A stretch of DNA of 42,561 nt from an uncultured Eudoraea sp. (GTDB taxonomy: Bacteria; Bacteroidota; Bacteroidia; Flavobacteriales; Flavobacteriaceae). Each line of letters begins with the position of its first letter. The first letter of the stretch is position 1. Position numbers and translations under genes: made by a program. The notes under the pieces are model-generated. The model had not been told where the DNA came from, searched no databases, and was given only the letters and a program-made list of their open reading frames with translations. The stretch lies in assembly GCF_947490415.1 (NCBI RefSeq), contig NZ_CANLGX010000010.1, positions 1 to 42,561 on the forward strand, read 5' to 3'. This document shows positions 25,738 to 35,131 of the stretch, piece by piece.

Positions 25738-26475
25738 ATGAATTTCAATTTAGCCGTGTTAATCGACGGTGATAATATCCCGTCAGCCTATATAAAAGAG
25801 ATGATGGAAGAAATTGCCAAATACGGCAACCCAACGATAAAAAGGATTTATGGTGACTGGACCAGACCTCATTTGTCAAAATGGAAAAACCTGTTACTTG
25901 AAAATGCAATAACTCCAATTCAGCAATATGGATATACCACTGGAAAGAATGCTACAGATTCAGCAATGATAATTGATGCTATGGATATTTTGTATTCGGA
26001 AAAAGTTCATGGCTTCTGTTTGGTATCCAGTGACAGTGATTTTACCCGTCTGGCCACCCGTCTAAGGGAAGCTGGAATGCAGGTAATAGGAATTGGAGAA
26101 AAAAAGACGCCCAACCCGTTTATTGTTGCATGTGACAAATTTATATATATTGAAATTTTGAAAAACCAATCTAAAGGGGCAGTATCTGAGAGTGAAAAAA
26201 CTGCAACCAAAGATAGTGTCGATAAAATAACTTTAAAGGAAATTAAGTTGATTGCCACAACTATAGACGACACATCCGACGACGATGGATGGGCATTTTT
26301 AGGGGATGTTGGCAGTTTGTTGCAAAAGAAACAAACGAATTTTGATCCCAGGAACTACGGTTTTCAGAAATTAACTCCATTGATTAAATCTATTGGAAAA
26401 TTTGAGATCGAGCAGAGAGAAAACCCAAAAAGCAAACATAAATTAATATTCGTCAAAAACAAAAGCAGGGTATAA
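25738..26475 (+). CDS. NYN-domain nuclease-like protein with LOTUS/OST-HTH domain
   Basis: This 245-residue protein has an N-terminal PIN-like NYN domain (about 1-145): FNLAVLIDGDNIPS with acidic D10 and D12, ATDSAMIIDAMDI, and VSSDSDFTRLATRLREAGMQVIGIGE. These acidic residues form the metal site of predicted RNases of the LabA/DUF88 group. A Ser/Thr/Lys-rich linker leads to a C-terminal winged-helix LOTUS/OST-HTH domain (about 170-240: ITLKEIKLIA, WAFLGDVGSLL, FDPRNYGFQKLTPLIK), thought to bind RNA or G-quadruplexes. It is likely cytosolic and acts on RNA. It breaks the metabolic run and has its own upstream gap of 249 nt with a TAAATTTG box at 25713-25720. Confidence 0.88.
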   Translation: MNFNLAVLIDGDNIPSAYIKEMMEEIAKYGNPTIKRIYGDWTRPHLSKWKNLLLENAITPIQQYGYTTGKNATDSAMIIDAMDILYSEKVHGFCLVSSDSDFTRLATRLREAGMQVIGIGEKKTPNPFIVACDKFIYIEILKNQSKGAVSESEKTATKDSVDKITLKEIKLIATTIDDTSDDDGWAFLGDVGSLLQKKQTNFDPRNYGFQKLTPLIKSIGKFEIEQRENPKSKHKLIFVKNKSRV

Positions 26476-26514
26476 AATCAATGATTTAAGTTACTCCCAT
26501 TATCGTCCTGAAAT

Positions 26515-28581
26515 ATGAAAAAAAGAAGTCTTCATCTTTTTGCCGATTGGTCGTCCATGGTCTTTAAGGCCTCCCCTAAGGCGGAAAGTTGTCGATGTTA
26601 CTTATCAGCCATATTTTTAAAATGTATTTTAGTCACAGGGTTATTACTAACGGTTTCCTGTCAGGAAAAAGAAGTTAAAAACGATCTTGCTGTTGCCCCG
26701 CCGGCCATTTTAGACTATCCTATTCAGCCCGTGCCCTTTACGTCGGTACATATCCAGGATGATTTCTGGGCCCCTCGTTTAGAAACCAACCGACAAGTAA
26801 CCCTGCCCTATAATTTTAAAAAGTGTGAGGAAACAGGAAGACTTAGAAATTTTGCCATTGCCGGAGGGCTGGAAGAAGGAGAGTTTGAGGGGATTTTTTT
26901 TAATGATTCCGATGTATTTAAAGTAATAGAAGGAGCCAGTTATTCGCTGCAGGTACACGACGATCCCGAGCTCAAATCCTTTCTGGACGACTTAATTGTC
27001 AAGATCGCTGCGGCTCAGGAAGCCGATGGCTATTTATATACCAACCGCACTATAGATCCCGAAAAGGCCGCGGACGGTGGAGGGACTGAAAGATGGACGA
27101 ATCTTCAAACCTACCACGAATTGTATAATGTGGGGCATCTGTATGAAGCCGCCGTGGCGCATTATCAGGCAACAGGAGAAAGAACCCTGCTCGACGTGGC
27201 CCTTAAAAATGCGGACCTCGTGGATGAGGTATTCGGACCCGGGAAAAACATGGGCGTGCCCGGACATCAGGAAATAGAACTTGGGTTAGTGAAACTCTAT
27301 CGTGTAACAGGAGAAAAAAGATATTTGGATCTCGCCAAGTTTTTTATAGATGAGCGCGGCAATGCCGAGGGACATAATACTACGGAGGGGAAATATGCCG
27401 GAAAATATCAACAAGATCATATGCCGCTTGCAGAACAGGAAGAGGCAGTTGGGCATGCCGTAAGGGCCGGATATTTCTACGCTGCAGCTACTGATCTGGC
27501 AGCCCTGACAGGTGAAACCGCTTATGATGAAGCACTTGATAAAATTTGGAATGATATTGTACACCAAAAGATTTACATTACCGGGGGCATTGGCGCCGAA
27601 CCCAAGTATGAAGGCTTTGGTCCTGATTATGAGCTTCCAAATGCGACGGCTTATACCGAAACCTGTGCAGCCATTGCATTAATGCTGTGGAATGAACGCA
27701 TGTTCCTTAAAAGCGGTAAGGTAAAATATATGGACGTTTTTGAGAGAACCCTTTATAATGGCTTTCTTGCCGGAGTTTCTTTTGAAGGCAATACCTTCTT
27801 CTATCCAAACCCTCTGGAAGCCGATGGGTTTACAAAATTTAACCAGGGGGTCTGTGGCAGATCCCCATGGTTTGATTGTTCATGCTGTCCGGTAAACGTT
27901 GTCCGTATTTTACCTTCGCTTCCAGGCTATATCTACGCTACCAAAGGGAAAGAAGTATATGTAAACCTGTATATGGGTAATAAGGCCGAGATTCCCATGG
28001 GAGATCAAATGCTGCAGCTTATTCAGACCACAAATTATCCCCGGGATGGTAAGATTGAACTGGAAGTGTTGAATAGTGAAACAATAGCTGCCAATTTTAA
28101 ATTAAGGGTTCCGGGATGGGTGCGAAATGAAGTCATGGATGGTGACCTTTATAAATATACAGACAATCAAACCCCTTCAATACACCTGACGGTAAATGGT
28201 GAAAATGTGGAACCGGTACTGGAAAATGGCTATATAACTCTTGAGAAACACCACTGGCAGCAGAACGATAAAATAAACATCTCATTTGAAATGCCTGTCC
28301 GCAAAGTAGCAAGTCATGATCTTGTAGTGGCCAACAAAGGTAAAATGGCCTTAGAACGAGGACCAATAGTCTATTGCGCCGAGGAAGTAGATAACCCCAA
28401 AGGTGTCCTGAATATCCTGTTACCAGCAGATGAAAAATTCACCTATTCTTTTGAAACAGATTTACTCGGTGGCCTTGGTAAAATTGAAAGTCCTACCCTC
28501 ACCGCCATCCCCTATTATGCCTGGGCGCATCGTGGAAATGGTGAAATGGCAGTTTGGATAAATGAAACTCCTGCCCAATGA
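26515..28581 (+). CDS. GH127-family (DUF1680) beta-L-arabinofuranosidase-like lipoprotein
   Basis: This 688-residue protein has the (alpha/alpha)6 barrel of GH127/GH146. Signature pieces are FTSVHIQDDFWAPRL near the start, DGYLYTN, the HxxLAEQEEAVGHAVRAGYFY-type helix, ITGGIGAE, NATAYTETCAAIALMLWNERM, and the zinc/catalytic cysteines CGRSPWFDCSCCPVN around residues 446-457. In HypBA1 of Bifidobacterium such a Cys attacks the sugar. The family removes beta-L-arabinofuranose, including arabinosides attached to hydroxyproline. An SpII site LTVSC follows an unusually long N-terminal region of about 45 residues; an internal ATG may be the true start. The stop overlaps the sulfatase start. Confidence 0.87.
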   Translation: MKKRSLHLFADWSSMVFKASPKAESCRCYLSAIFLKCILVTGLLLTVSCQEKEVKNDLAVAPPAILDYPIQPVPFTSVHIQDDFWAPRLETNRQVTLPYNFKKCEETGRLRNFAIAGGLEEGEFEGIFFNDSDVFKVIEGASYSLQVHDDPELKSFLDDLIVKIAAAQEADGYLYTNRTIDPEKAADGGGTERWTNLQTYHELYNVGHLYEAAVAHYQATGERTLLDVALKNADLVDEVFGPGKNMGVPGHQEIELGLVKLYRVTGEKRYLDLAKFFIDERGNAEGHNTTEGKYAGKYQQDHMPLAEQEEAVGHAVRAGYFYAAATDLAALTGETAYDEALDKIWNDIVHQKIYITGGIGAEPKYEGFGPDYELPNATAYTETCAAIALMLWNERMFLKSGKVKYMDVFERTLYNGFLAGVSFEGNTFFYPNPLEADGFTKFNQGVCGRSPWFDCSCCPVNVVRILPSLPGYIYATKGKEVYVNLYMGNKAEIPMGDQMLQLIQTTNYPRDGKIELEVLNSETIAANFKLRVPGWVRNEVMDGDLYKYTDNQTPSIHLTVNGENVEPVLENGYITLEKHHWQQNDKINISFEMPVRKVASHDLVVANKGKMALERGPIVYCAEEVDNPKGVLNILLPADEKFTYSFETDLLGGLGKIESPTLTAIPYYAWAHRGNGEMAVWINETPAQ

Positions 28582-30284
28582 AAAGGACAGTCTTTCTCTT
28601 ACTACCAGTTTTTCTAATCATTTTTCAAAGCTGTGAATCGCCAAAGGAATTGCCCAAAAAGGAACTTCCTCCAAATATTATCCTCATACTGGGAGATGAT
28701 ATGGGGTATTCCGATATTGGTTGTTATGGCGGGGAAATAAATACCCCAAGGCTGGACGAACTGGCCAAAAATGGTTTGCGGTTTACCCAATTTTATAACG
28801 GGGCTCGTTGTTGTCCCAGCCGTGCCTCTTTACTTACAGGCTTGTATCCTCAACAGGCAGGGATAGGACATATGGTGTATGATAGAGGAACGCCTCCATT
28901 CAGGGGAGATTTAAGTAGTAATGCAGTAACCATCGCGGAGGCTCTGAAAGGAGCCGGATATTCCACCTATATGTCTGGTAAATGGCATATTACACCATAC
29001 GTTATTGATAATCCGGATAAAAGTAATTGGCCCAGGCAAAGGGGTTTTGATAAGTTTTTTGGTATCATATCAGGAGCAGGCAGTCATTACGACCCTCGTT
29101 CTTTAGCAGAAGACAATGAATATGTTCCGCCGAGGGAGGGTTTTTATAGCACCACAGACTTTACGGATTATGCGGTAAAAAGTATTGAAGATCATAAGGG
29201 GGAGAATCCTTTTTTTCTTTATTTATCGTATACTGCTGCACATTGGCCAATGCAGGCTCCGGCAGATGCTATCTCCAAATACAAAGGTCAGTATGATAAG
29301 GGTTGGGATGAAATGCGAGAGGCTCGTTTTGAACGGATGAAAAAAATGGGGTTGGCCGATGAAGATTGGGAATTAACTGCCCGGGATTCTTTTGTACAAG
29401 CCTGGTCTGATGAACTCCCTGATAAAGAGTGGGAACTTGCCAATATGGAAACCTATGCAGCTATGACAACGCTTATGGATGAAGGTATTGGCCAGGTAGT
29501 GGATGCACTTAAGGCCAAAGGGCAACTGGAGAATACAATAATTTTTTATTTGCAGGACAACGGCGCCTGTGCTGAAGAACTGGATTGGATAAATAATAGA
29601 CCGGATGAAAAAGAGGTGGTGGCTCTGGCTCCGGATGAAGTACAAACCGAGATGATTCCTTTTACCAGCCGGAACGGGAAGTCTGTAAAAATAATGAAAG
29701 AGGGTTGGCCGGGTCCTGCGGACGGGTACACGGCCTATGGCCTCAACTGGGCAAATGCCAGCAATACTCCGTTTAGGGAGTACAAACATTGGGTACATGA
29801 AGGAGGGATTGCTACTCCTTTAATTGTTCATTGGCCGGCAAAAATTAAAAAAGGCTGGGAATTAAGAAAAACCCCAACCCATTTAATAGATATTATGGCC
29901 ACCTGTGTTGACCTGGGTGGCAAGGCATATCCCGTAAACTATAATGGAAATATAATTAGGCCTATGGAGGGCAAAAGTTTAGTGCCCATTATAGAAGGAA
30001 GAGACCTGGAAAGAGATGCCATTTATTGGGAACACGAAGGTAACCGGGCGATTCGTATGGACAAGTGGAAATTGATTTCCAAAGCACGTAAAAAGAACTC
30101 TTATATCTGGGATAAAACAGATGAGTTGGAATTAGCAAATTGGGAACTGTTTGATATGGAAAAAGACCGTACAGAAATACATGATTTAGCTGCCACGCAC
30201 CCCGAATTGGTTAATAAAATGGCAGCGATGTGGCTAGAATGGGGAAAACGAACGGGTATTGTACCCAGACCTGAGAAAAGATAA
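28578..30284 (+). CDS. Sulfatase (type I, formylglycine-dependent), lipoprotein
   Basis: This 568-residue protein hydrolyses a sulfate ester, probably on a glycan. An SpII signal ends at C19 (LIIFQSC). Metal ligands D40 and D41 (LGDDMGYSD) and the activation motif C78-C-P-S-R (C78 to be changed to formylglycine) followed by ASLLTG are intact. SGKWHI and FFLYLSYTAAHWP are the family's Lys/His sites, and IFYLQDNGAC holds late metal ligands. The length suits arylsulfatase/GalNAc-sulfatase-like members. Its ATG overlaps the GH127 stop (ATGA), so the two are translated together and should act on one sulfated, arabinose-like substrate. An anaerobic or formylglycine-generating maturase is not in the window. 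Confidence 0.94.
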   Translation: MKRTVFLLLPVFLIIFQSCESPKELPKKELPPNIILILGDDMGYSDIGCYGGEINTPRLDELAKNGLRFTQFYNGARCCPSRASLLTGLYPQQAGIGHMVYDRGTPPFRGDLSSNAVTIAEALKGAGYSTYMSGKWHITPYVIDNPDKSNWPRQRGFDKFFGIISGAGSHYDPRSLAEDNEYVPPREGFYSTTDFTDYAVKSIEDHKGENPFFLYLSYTAAHWPMQAPADAISKYKGQYDKGWDEMREARFERMKKMGLADEDWELTARDSFVQAWSDELPDKEWELANMETYAAMTTLMDEGIGQVVDALKAKGQLENTIIFYLQDNGACAEELDWINNRPDEKEVVALAPDEVQTEMIPFTSRNGKSVKIMKEGWPGPADGYTAYGLNWANASNTPFREYKHWVHEGGIATPLIVHWPAKIKKGWELRKTPTHLIDIMATCVDLGGKAYPVNYNGNIIRPMEGKSLVPIIEGRDLERDAIYWEHEGNRAIRMDKWKLISKARKKNSYIWDKTDELELANWELFDMEKDRTEIHDLAATHPELVNKMAAMWLEWGKRTGIVPRPEKR

Positions 30285-30329
30285 TTCCGATAACTAAACC
30301 AACTAAAATCAGAACCATTATACAAAGAC

Positions 30330-30977
30330 TTAGTCCTCTTCTATAATATTATACCCCTTAAAGGCTGTCCAGGCCAGGGCTACTTGTAACAAGGCTATGA
30401 TTACCCCTATCTTATCTGTAATACCATGAGATTCGCCCATATAAAAGAGTACTATCTGCACCGGGATAGGTGCCAATAAAAGTATTGCCCAGAATTTATT
30501 TTTTTTAGTTCCCTTAGCTACAAAACTATGATTAAGGTCTTCCAGGATCACCTTTACCACCAAAGCACCCAAAACAATCATAAATGGAATGATAATAAAG
30601 GAAAGATCTAAATGAACATTAAGGGTGTCACCATGAAACATATACCCGTCTCCTGCAAAGACCTCAAAAAACGAGTTTCCAATCATACTGCCATACCACA
30701 ATACCAATAAAGAATAGAATACTTTCCTGTTTTTTATCCAGTAAAAAAAGTACATAAGCAGCAGACATAAAAATACATTTATTGCTACATAATAAAAGTC
30801 ACCCCCCGTGCCCTTGCCGTAAAAGACATTTCCAAAGAGGCTGGTTCCCCAATGGTAAGATTCCCCGTCGGCAATTCCACGGATAAAAGGGAGCCAGCTG
30901 GTGGCAAAGGTCAAACTGGTAAGGATGAGTAAGAGGTTCAGTCTTTTAAAAAAAGGAAGGGGTTTTTTGGTTTCCAT
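30330..30977 (-). CDS. Multi-pass membrane protein of unknown function
   Basis: This 215-residue protein has about five to six hydrophobic segments (LLILTSLTFATSWLPF, VAINVFLCLLLMYFFYWI, VFYSLLVLWYGSMIG, LSFIIIPFMIVLGALVV, FWAILLLAPIPVQIVLFY, IGVIIALLQVALAW). Between them are Gly/His-rich loops (ADGESYHWGTSLFG, FAGDGYMFHGDTLNVH). I recognise no family. It converges with the sulfatase and is followed upstream by other minus-strand genes, separated by about 85 nt. Confidence 0.75.
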   Translation of the reverse strand: METKKPLPFFKRLNLLLILTSLTFATSWLPFIRGIADGESYHWGTSLFGNVFYGKGTGGDFYYVAINVFLCLLLMYFFYWIKNRKVFYSLLVLWYGSMIGNSFFEVFAGDGYMFHGDTLNVHLDLSFIIIPFMIVLGALVVKVILEDLNHSFVAKGTKKNKFWAILLLAPIPVQIVLFYMGESHGITDKIGVIIALLQVALAWTAFKGYNIIEED

Positions 30978-31061
30978 AGGTTATTGTTTTTATAAAAGAT
31001 AGCAACTCCCTAAAAATGTTACAGTTAAACTTTATGCTTTTAAGTACAAACCACAAAAAAA

Positions 31062-31514
31062 TTAAGCTCTTCGCAACAAAAAAGCTATTTTGCGGATCCC
31101 GTGAGTAGTATCATATTCCCTTACTTTTCTAAAATGAAAACCATAGTACAAATCTTTGGCTGGTTCATTGGCCAGGCCAGTTTCTACAGTAAAAGTATTG
31201 GTGGGGTAATTCTCAAGTACAAATTGCACCAGAGCACTCCCTATACCATTCCTGAAAAAGTTGGGGTGCACTACCAGGCTTTGGATATGGGTGTTGCTTT
31301 CTTCTGCTTTTACCTCCACCACCCCAGCTAAAGTATCTTCCATGTAATAGCCGTAAAATGCGTTCCTGCTTTCAATAAATTCCTCTAACCTTCTTTTTAA
31401 TGGTGGAAAATCTGTAGCTTTTAAAAGTTTGGCTTCTATAGTATAAGAGGCCTGAAAAACGGAGCGGATGGTTTCAGCTATTTTTTGGTCTTTTTGATTT
31501 ATAGTTAAAATCAT
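31062..31514 (-). CDS. GNAT-family N-acetyltransferase
   Basis: This 150-residue protein has the acetyl-CoA motif A: SLVVHPNFFRNGIGSALVQFVLEN (split over about 80-105), with the R-x-x-G-x-G/A turn RNGIGSA. Motif B follows in TVETGLANEPAKDLYYGFHFRKVREY. The N-terminal half is a degenerate acceptor-binding part. It would transfer an acetyl group to an amine; the target is unknown. It lies between two membrane protein genes on the same strand with gaps of about 70-85 nt. Confidence 0.88.
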   Translation of the reverse strand: MILTINQKDQKIAETIRSVFQASYTIEAKLLKATDFPPLKRRLEEFIESRNAFYGYYMEDTLAGVVEVKAEESNTHIQSLVVHPNFFRNGIGSALVQFVLENYPTNTFTVETGLANEPAKDLYYGFHFRKVREYDTTHGIRKIAFLLRRA

Positions 31515-31585
31515 TTATTGGATCTAAAATAGGATACCTTATTGTTTCACTTTTTTTGAATCTACCACCGGGGTTAATGGCCTTA

Positions 31586-32053
31586 CTATTCCCGTTTATG
31601 AACTAAAAACAAAGACGCCGCAAGGATTAGAATTATTAGTGGAAGTATAAGGTCCTCCCAGGTAAGAGCGTTATCCTTTAAAAAGTCCGTGACGGAAAAA
31701 GTGACCAGGGCAAACAAAATGGTACGCCATAACAGCACTTTTAGCTCTTCCAAACTATAAACATTGAGCCATTTAGGTATTGTCTTCCCTTCAGTCTTAT
31801 CAAAAATAAACAGCCGGGCTATTCCCAAACCAAAAATCATAAATACCAAAGAGATCATAAAGGCATCCAATGCCTCCAGTAAATGTAATCCCGGATGATG
31901 ACCTTCGGTTACTAAAAAATCTGATCTGAAAAATCCTTTATAGCCCTTTATACTTTTGGCAACCCCCGAACCAATAAAGAAAACAGCATTTATTAGGGTA
32001 AAGATTACCGCTACTGCATAGATATATCTGAAAGGAGTAATTTTATTAAGCAT
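31586..32053 (-). CDS. UPF0114 (YqhA-like) membrane protein
   Basis: This 155-residue protein has three to four transmembrane segments. The first is YIYAVAVIFTLINAVFFIGSG; the family core LHLLEALDAFMISLVFMIFGLGIARLFI (split about 58-86) and the following PKWLNVYSLEELKVLLWRTI match UPF0114. Function is unknown; the family has been linked to stress but not proven. It is 54 nt downstream of the DnaE2-like gene on the same strand. Confidence 0.75.
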   Translation of the reverse strand: MLNKITPFRYIYAVAVIFTLINAVFFIGSGVAKSIKGYKGFFRSDFLVTEGHHPGLHLLEALDAFMISLVFMIFGLGIARLFIFDKTEGKTIPKWLNVYSLEELKVLLWRTILFALVTFSVTDFLKDNALTWEDLILPLIILILAASLFLVHKRE

Positions 32054-32107
32054 CCCTAGTTTTTTTTAAAATTACATAATATTTCCTATCCTCAAAAAAT
32101 GCTATCT

Positions 32108-35100
32108 CTATTTTTTGGGTGCTGTCAACCGTCTTTTATTAGCGGTCTTCATATCGGCATACCTGGGGTCCTGGATCACCTCCTGCTTTTGCATCTTTAT
32201 GGTCTCTATACTTAAAAAACCAAACTCACTTACTACCCTGCCATAAAATCTATAAATACCCTTGCCCCTAAAAAAGTATTTGGCCGCCACCGGAGGGAAA
32301 AGCACCGTATCAAACACCTCTCCATGCTGGTCTACACAGGTGGCAAAATGCATGCGCTTACCCGTATGCGTATTCGTATTCTTTACGGTAACCAGATAGC
32401 CATAGATATCTATATTCCTGTTTAAATGCCGCTCCAAATCCCTACTGCCATTTTCGTTTTTAGGGGGCTCCTTTAACAAATGAAAAGGGGAGCACAGACA
32501 AAACCCCAGTAGCTCTAATTGGGTAAAGGCCATCTCCAGGTCTGTGGTATGAAGGCGTGGGATCTTAAATTTTTGGTGGGTAGGCGGGAACAATTTTGGA
32601 TGATCAACTATAGTGCCTTTGGAAAGAAACAAATGCGCCTCCCACAAGAGTTTGTGCTTATTAATTTTTGTAAACCTAAACGCGTTAATGCGAATAAGGA
32701 TACTCAGCTGCTCTATGGAAATAGGTACCCGGTCTAAAAAATCTTCCAAAGAAGTAAAGACCCCATGCAACTGCCGCTCCTTAAGAATACGCTCCATCAC
32801 CCGACTCTCCAGTTCTTTCAGATACATATAACCCAAATAAATGTCTGTACCATAAATACAGTTTACCGCAAAACTTTTGTTTATACAGGGCGCATGTATG
32901 CTCGCACCCATCATCCGGGCCTCGTGTACATAAAACTCGGAACGGTAAAAACCACCCCCATTGTTAAGCACCGCTACCAGGTATTCCAGAGGGTAATAGG
33001 CCCTTAAAAACAGGGTCTGGTAACTCTCCACGGCATAGGAAGCAGAGTGCCCTTTGGCAAAAGCATAACCGGCAAAACTGGCTACCTGGTGCCAGATCTC
33101 GGAGATCAGCCCTTCTTCATAACCTTTTTTGCGGCAGTTGTCCATAAACTTGTCCTGTACCTTTTGGAACTCCTCCCGGGAACGAAATTTTCCACTCATG
33201 CCCCTTCTTAGCACATCGGCCTCACCAAGGGTAAGTCCGGCAAAATAGTGAGCTACTTTTATTACGTCTTCCTGGTAGACCATAATGCCATAAGTCTCAG
33301 GCATAATATTAAGCATTACCGGGTGACCCTTCTCCTCTGCCCTGCCCTCTTCGCGATGCCGCAGGATGTATTCGCGCATCATCCCGCTCTTGGCCACCCC
33401 GGGACGGATAATGGAACTCGCCGCCACCAGACCCAAATAATTATCTACCTCCAACTTTTTTAGGAGCATCCGCATGGCGGGAGATTCTACGTAAAAACAC
33501 CCCATGCACTGGGCGGTTTTTATCAACTGGTTAATACGGGCATCTTCCTTAAATCTTTTGATATTATGGATGTCAATCTTTTGAAACTCCTCTGGGTTAT
33601 TAAGTTGCAGGATCTGCAGGGTTTCCTTGATCTTTGCCAGGCCGCGCTGGCCCAAAATATCAAATTTATAGAGGCCTACGTCTTCGGCAATGACCATATC
33701 AAACATAACCGTGGCAAAGCCCTTTGGCGGCAAATGCGTAGCCGAAAAATAGTGGATAGGCCTTTGGGTAATTAAGATCCCCCCTGCATGGATGCTCAGG
33801 TAGTTGGGAAAGCCTTTTATTAACTGTCCGTATTTTAATACCAGCAGGGATACCTCATCTAATTGCGATAGCTGATAGTGTCCATCGCTTAGAACATCAA
33901 TCTCTGCCTTTGGCAAGCCAAAGACTTTCCCTAGCTCGCGTACAATGCCCTTATGTTTAAAGGTGACATAGGTGCCTAAAAGGGTAACATGATCAAAACG
34001 GTCAAAAATATACTGGGTAATCTCTTCCCGGTCTCTCCATGAAAAATCGATATCAAAATCGGGCGGGTTGGCCCGGTAGAGGTTAATAAAGCGCTCAAAA
34101 TACAGGTCGAGCTCTATGGGGTCTACATCGGTAATACGAAGCAAATAGGCCACAATGCTGTTGGCGCCACTGCCGCGTCCCACATAAAAAAACCCTTTTT
34201 CACGAGCCTTGGAAACAATGTCCCAATTGATTAAAAAATAGGAGACAAAGTTCTTTTCTTTAATGAGGCCCAACTCCTTTTGGAGTCGCTCCCGGATAGG
34301 CTTGTCCACTACGGGATAGCGGTAAGGGAGGCCGTCGTGGCATAATTGCTGGAGCAATTTTTCGTCCTCTTCCCTGCTGCCCAGATAAGTCTGCAGGTTC
34401 TGGGGAGTGCGGTTTTTGGAAAAATCAAAATGGATGCTGCAGGAATTCATCAGCCATTCTGTATTTTCAAGAATAAAGGGGAACTCTGCAAAGGCCGCGG
34501 CCAGGTTTTGAATAGGAAACATTTTTTCCTCTTCGCTGGCCTCTTCTTCCTTGGAGAGCTTGCTTAACAGCACGTTCTTATCTATGGCCCGCAGCAATCG
34601 GTGCGCATTAAAGTCGCGCTTATTCCTAAAGGTAACGGGTTGCAGCACCAGCAGCTTGTGTTTTTTTTCCACCAAGCTGGAGAAGGGCAGCCTTCTTAGG
34701 TCCCTTATTGAAATTCCTATAAACTCATGCTCCCGGAAATCGCTTTGGTCATTGAGGAGCACCTTTTCAAAGGGGTAGATTACGTAGGCGTGTTTAAACT
34801 TCGGGGCTCTTTGGGGGATATCTTTTTCCTTGTGAAGGTGGGTTGAGAGGAAGCTGTTTAGTTCCTGGTAGCCTTCATTGTTTTTGGCAATGCCTACAAA
34901 GCATTGGTCTGCCCCGTTTCTGAAATCGATCCCCAAAATAGGTTTTATGTCGTATTCCGCAGCTTTACGGACAAAGTTCAGGCCTGCAGAGGTATTGTTG
35001 ATATCTGTAAGTACCAGTTGAGTCACCTGGTTTTCCCGGGCGAGTTCTAAGAGGGCTACTTCGGAAAAAGTCCCGTATCGGAGGCTGTAGTAGCTGTGGC

Positions 35101-35113
35101 AGTTAAGGTACAT
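32108..35113 (-). CDS. dnaE2: DnaE2-like DNA polymerase III alpha subunit (error-prone type)
   Basis: I place the start at 35113 (about 1001 residues), since MYLNCHSYYSLRYGT is the family's N-terminus. Domains run: PHP (1-200; the usual HxH is reduced to NCH, so nuclease activity is doubtful), the C-family catalytic palm with FYVGRGSGANSIVAYLL and the acidic PPDFDIDF, the thumb/fingers with GIMVYQEDVIKVA, GLTLGEADVLRRGMSGK and FAGYAFAKGHSASYAV, then a helix-hairpin-helix and an OB-type tail (about 880-980). The short length compared with 1,150-1,400 for replicative DnaE and the partner Y-family polymerase mark it as the translesion-type copy (ImuC/DnaE2). It should act in DNA-damage mutagenesis with the gene upstream. 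Confidence 0.87.
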   Translation of the reverse strand: MYLNCHSYYSLRYGTFSEVALLELARENQVTQLVLTDINNTSAGLNFVRKAAEYDIKPILGIDFRNGADQCFVGIAKNNEGYQELNSFLSTHLHKEKDIPQRAPKFKHAYVIYPFEKVLLNDQSDFREHEFIGISIRDLRRLPFSSLVEKKHKLLVLQPVTFRNKRDFNAHRLLRAIDKNVLLSKLSKEEEASEEEKMFPIQNLAAAFAEFPFILENTEWLMNSCSIHFDFSKNRTPQNLQTYLGSREEDEKLLQQLCHDGLPYRYPVVDKPIRERLQKELGLIKEKNFVSYFLINWDIVSKAREKGFFYVGRGSGANSIVAYLLRITDVDPIELDLYFERFINLYRANPPDFDIDFSWRDREEITQYIFDRFDHVTLLGTYVTFKHKGIVRELGKVFGLPKAEIDVLSDGHYQLSQLDEVSLLVLKYGQLIKGFPNYLSIHAGGILITQRPIHYFSATHLPPKGFATVMFDMVIAEDVGLYKFDILGQRGLAKIKETLQILQLNNPEEFQKIDIHNIKRFKEDARINQLIKTAQCMGCFYVESPAMRMLLKKLEVDNYLGLVAASSIIRPGVAKSGMMREYILRHREEGRAEEKGHPVMLNIMPETYGIMVYQEDVIKVAHYFAGLTLGEADVLRRGMSGKFRSREEFQKVQDKFMDNCRKKGYEEGLISEIWHQVASFAGYAFAKGHSASYAVESYQTLFLRAYYPLEYLVAVLNNGGGFYRSEFYVHEARMMGASIHAPCINKSFAVNCIYGTDIYLGYMYLKELESRVMERILKERQLHGVFTSLEDFLDRVPISIEQLSILIRINAFRFTKINKHKLLWEAHLFLSKGTIVDHPKLFPPTHQKFKIPRLHTTDLEMAFTQLELLGFCLCSPFHLLKEPPKNENGSRDLERHLNRNIDIYGYLVTVKNTNTHTGKRMHFATCVDQHGEVFDTVLFPPVAAKYFFRGKGIYRFYGRVVSEFGFLSIETIKMQKQEVIQDPRYADMKTANKRRLTAPKK

Positions 35114-35131
35114 AAGTTGTATTATTTCTAT

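Noticed and set aside
25738-26475. NYN gene as a toxin of a toxin-antitoxin pair
   Set aside because: No small partner gene adjoins it, and the added LOTUS domain fits housekeeping RNA-related proteins better.
29373-29798. 141-codon frame on the minus strand
   Set aside because: It is antisense to the well-supported sulfatase, has no recognisable domain and reads like the complement of its codons.
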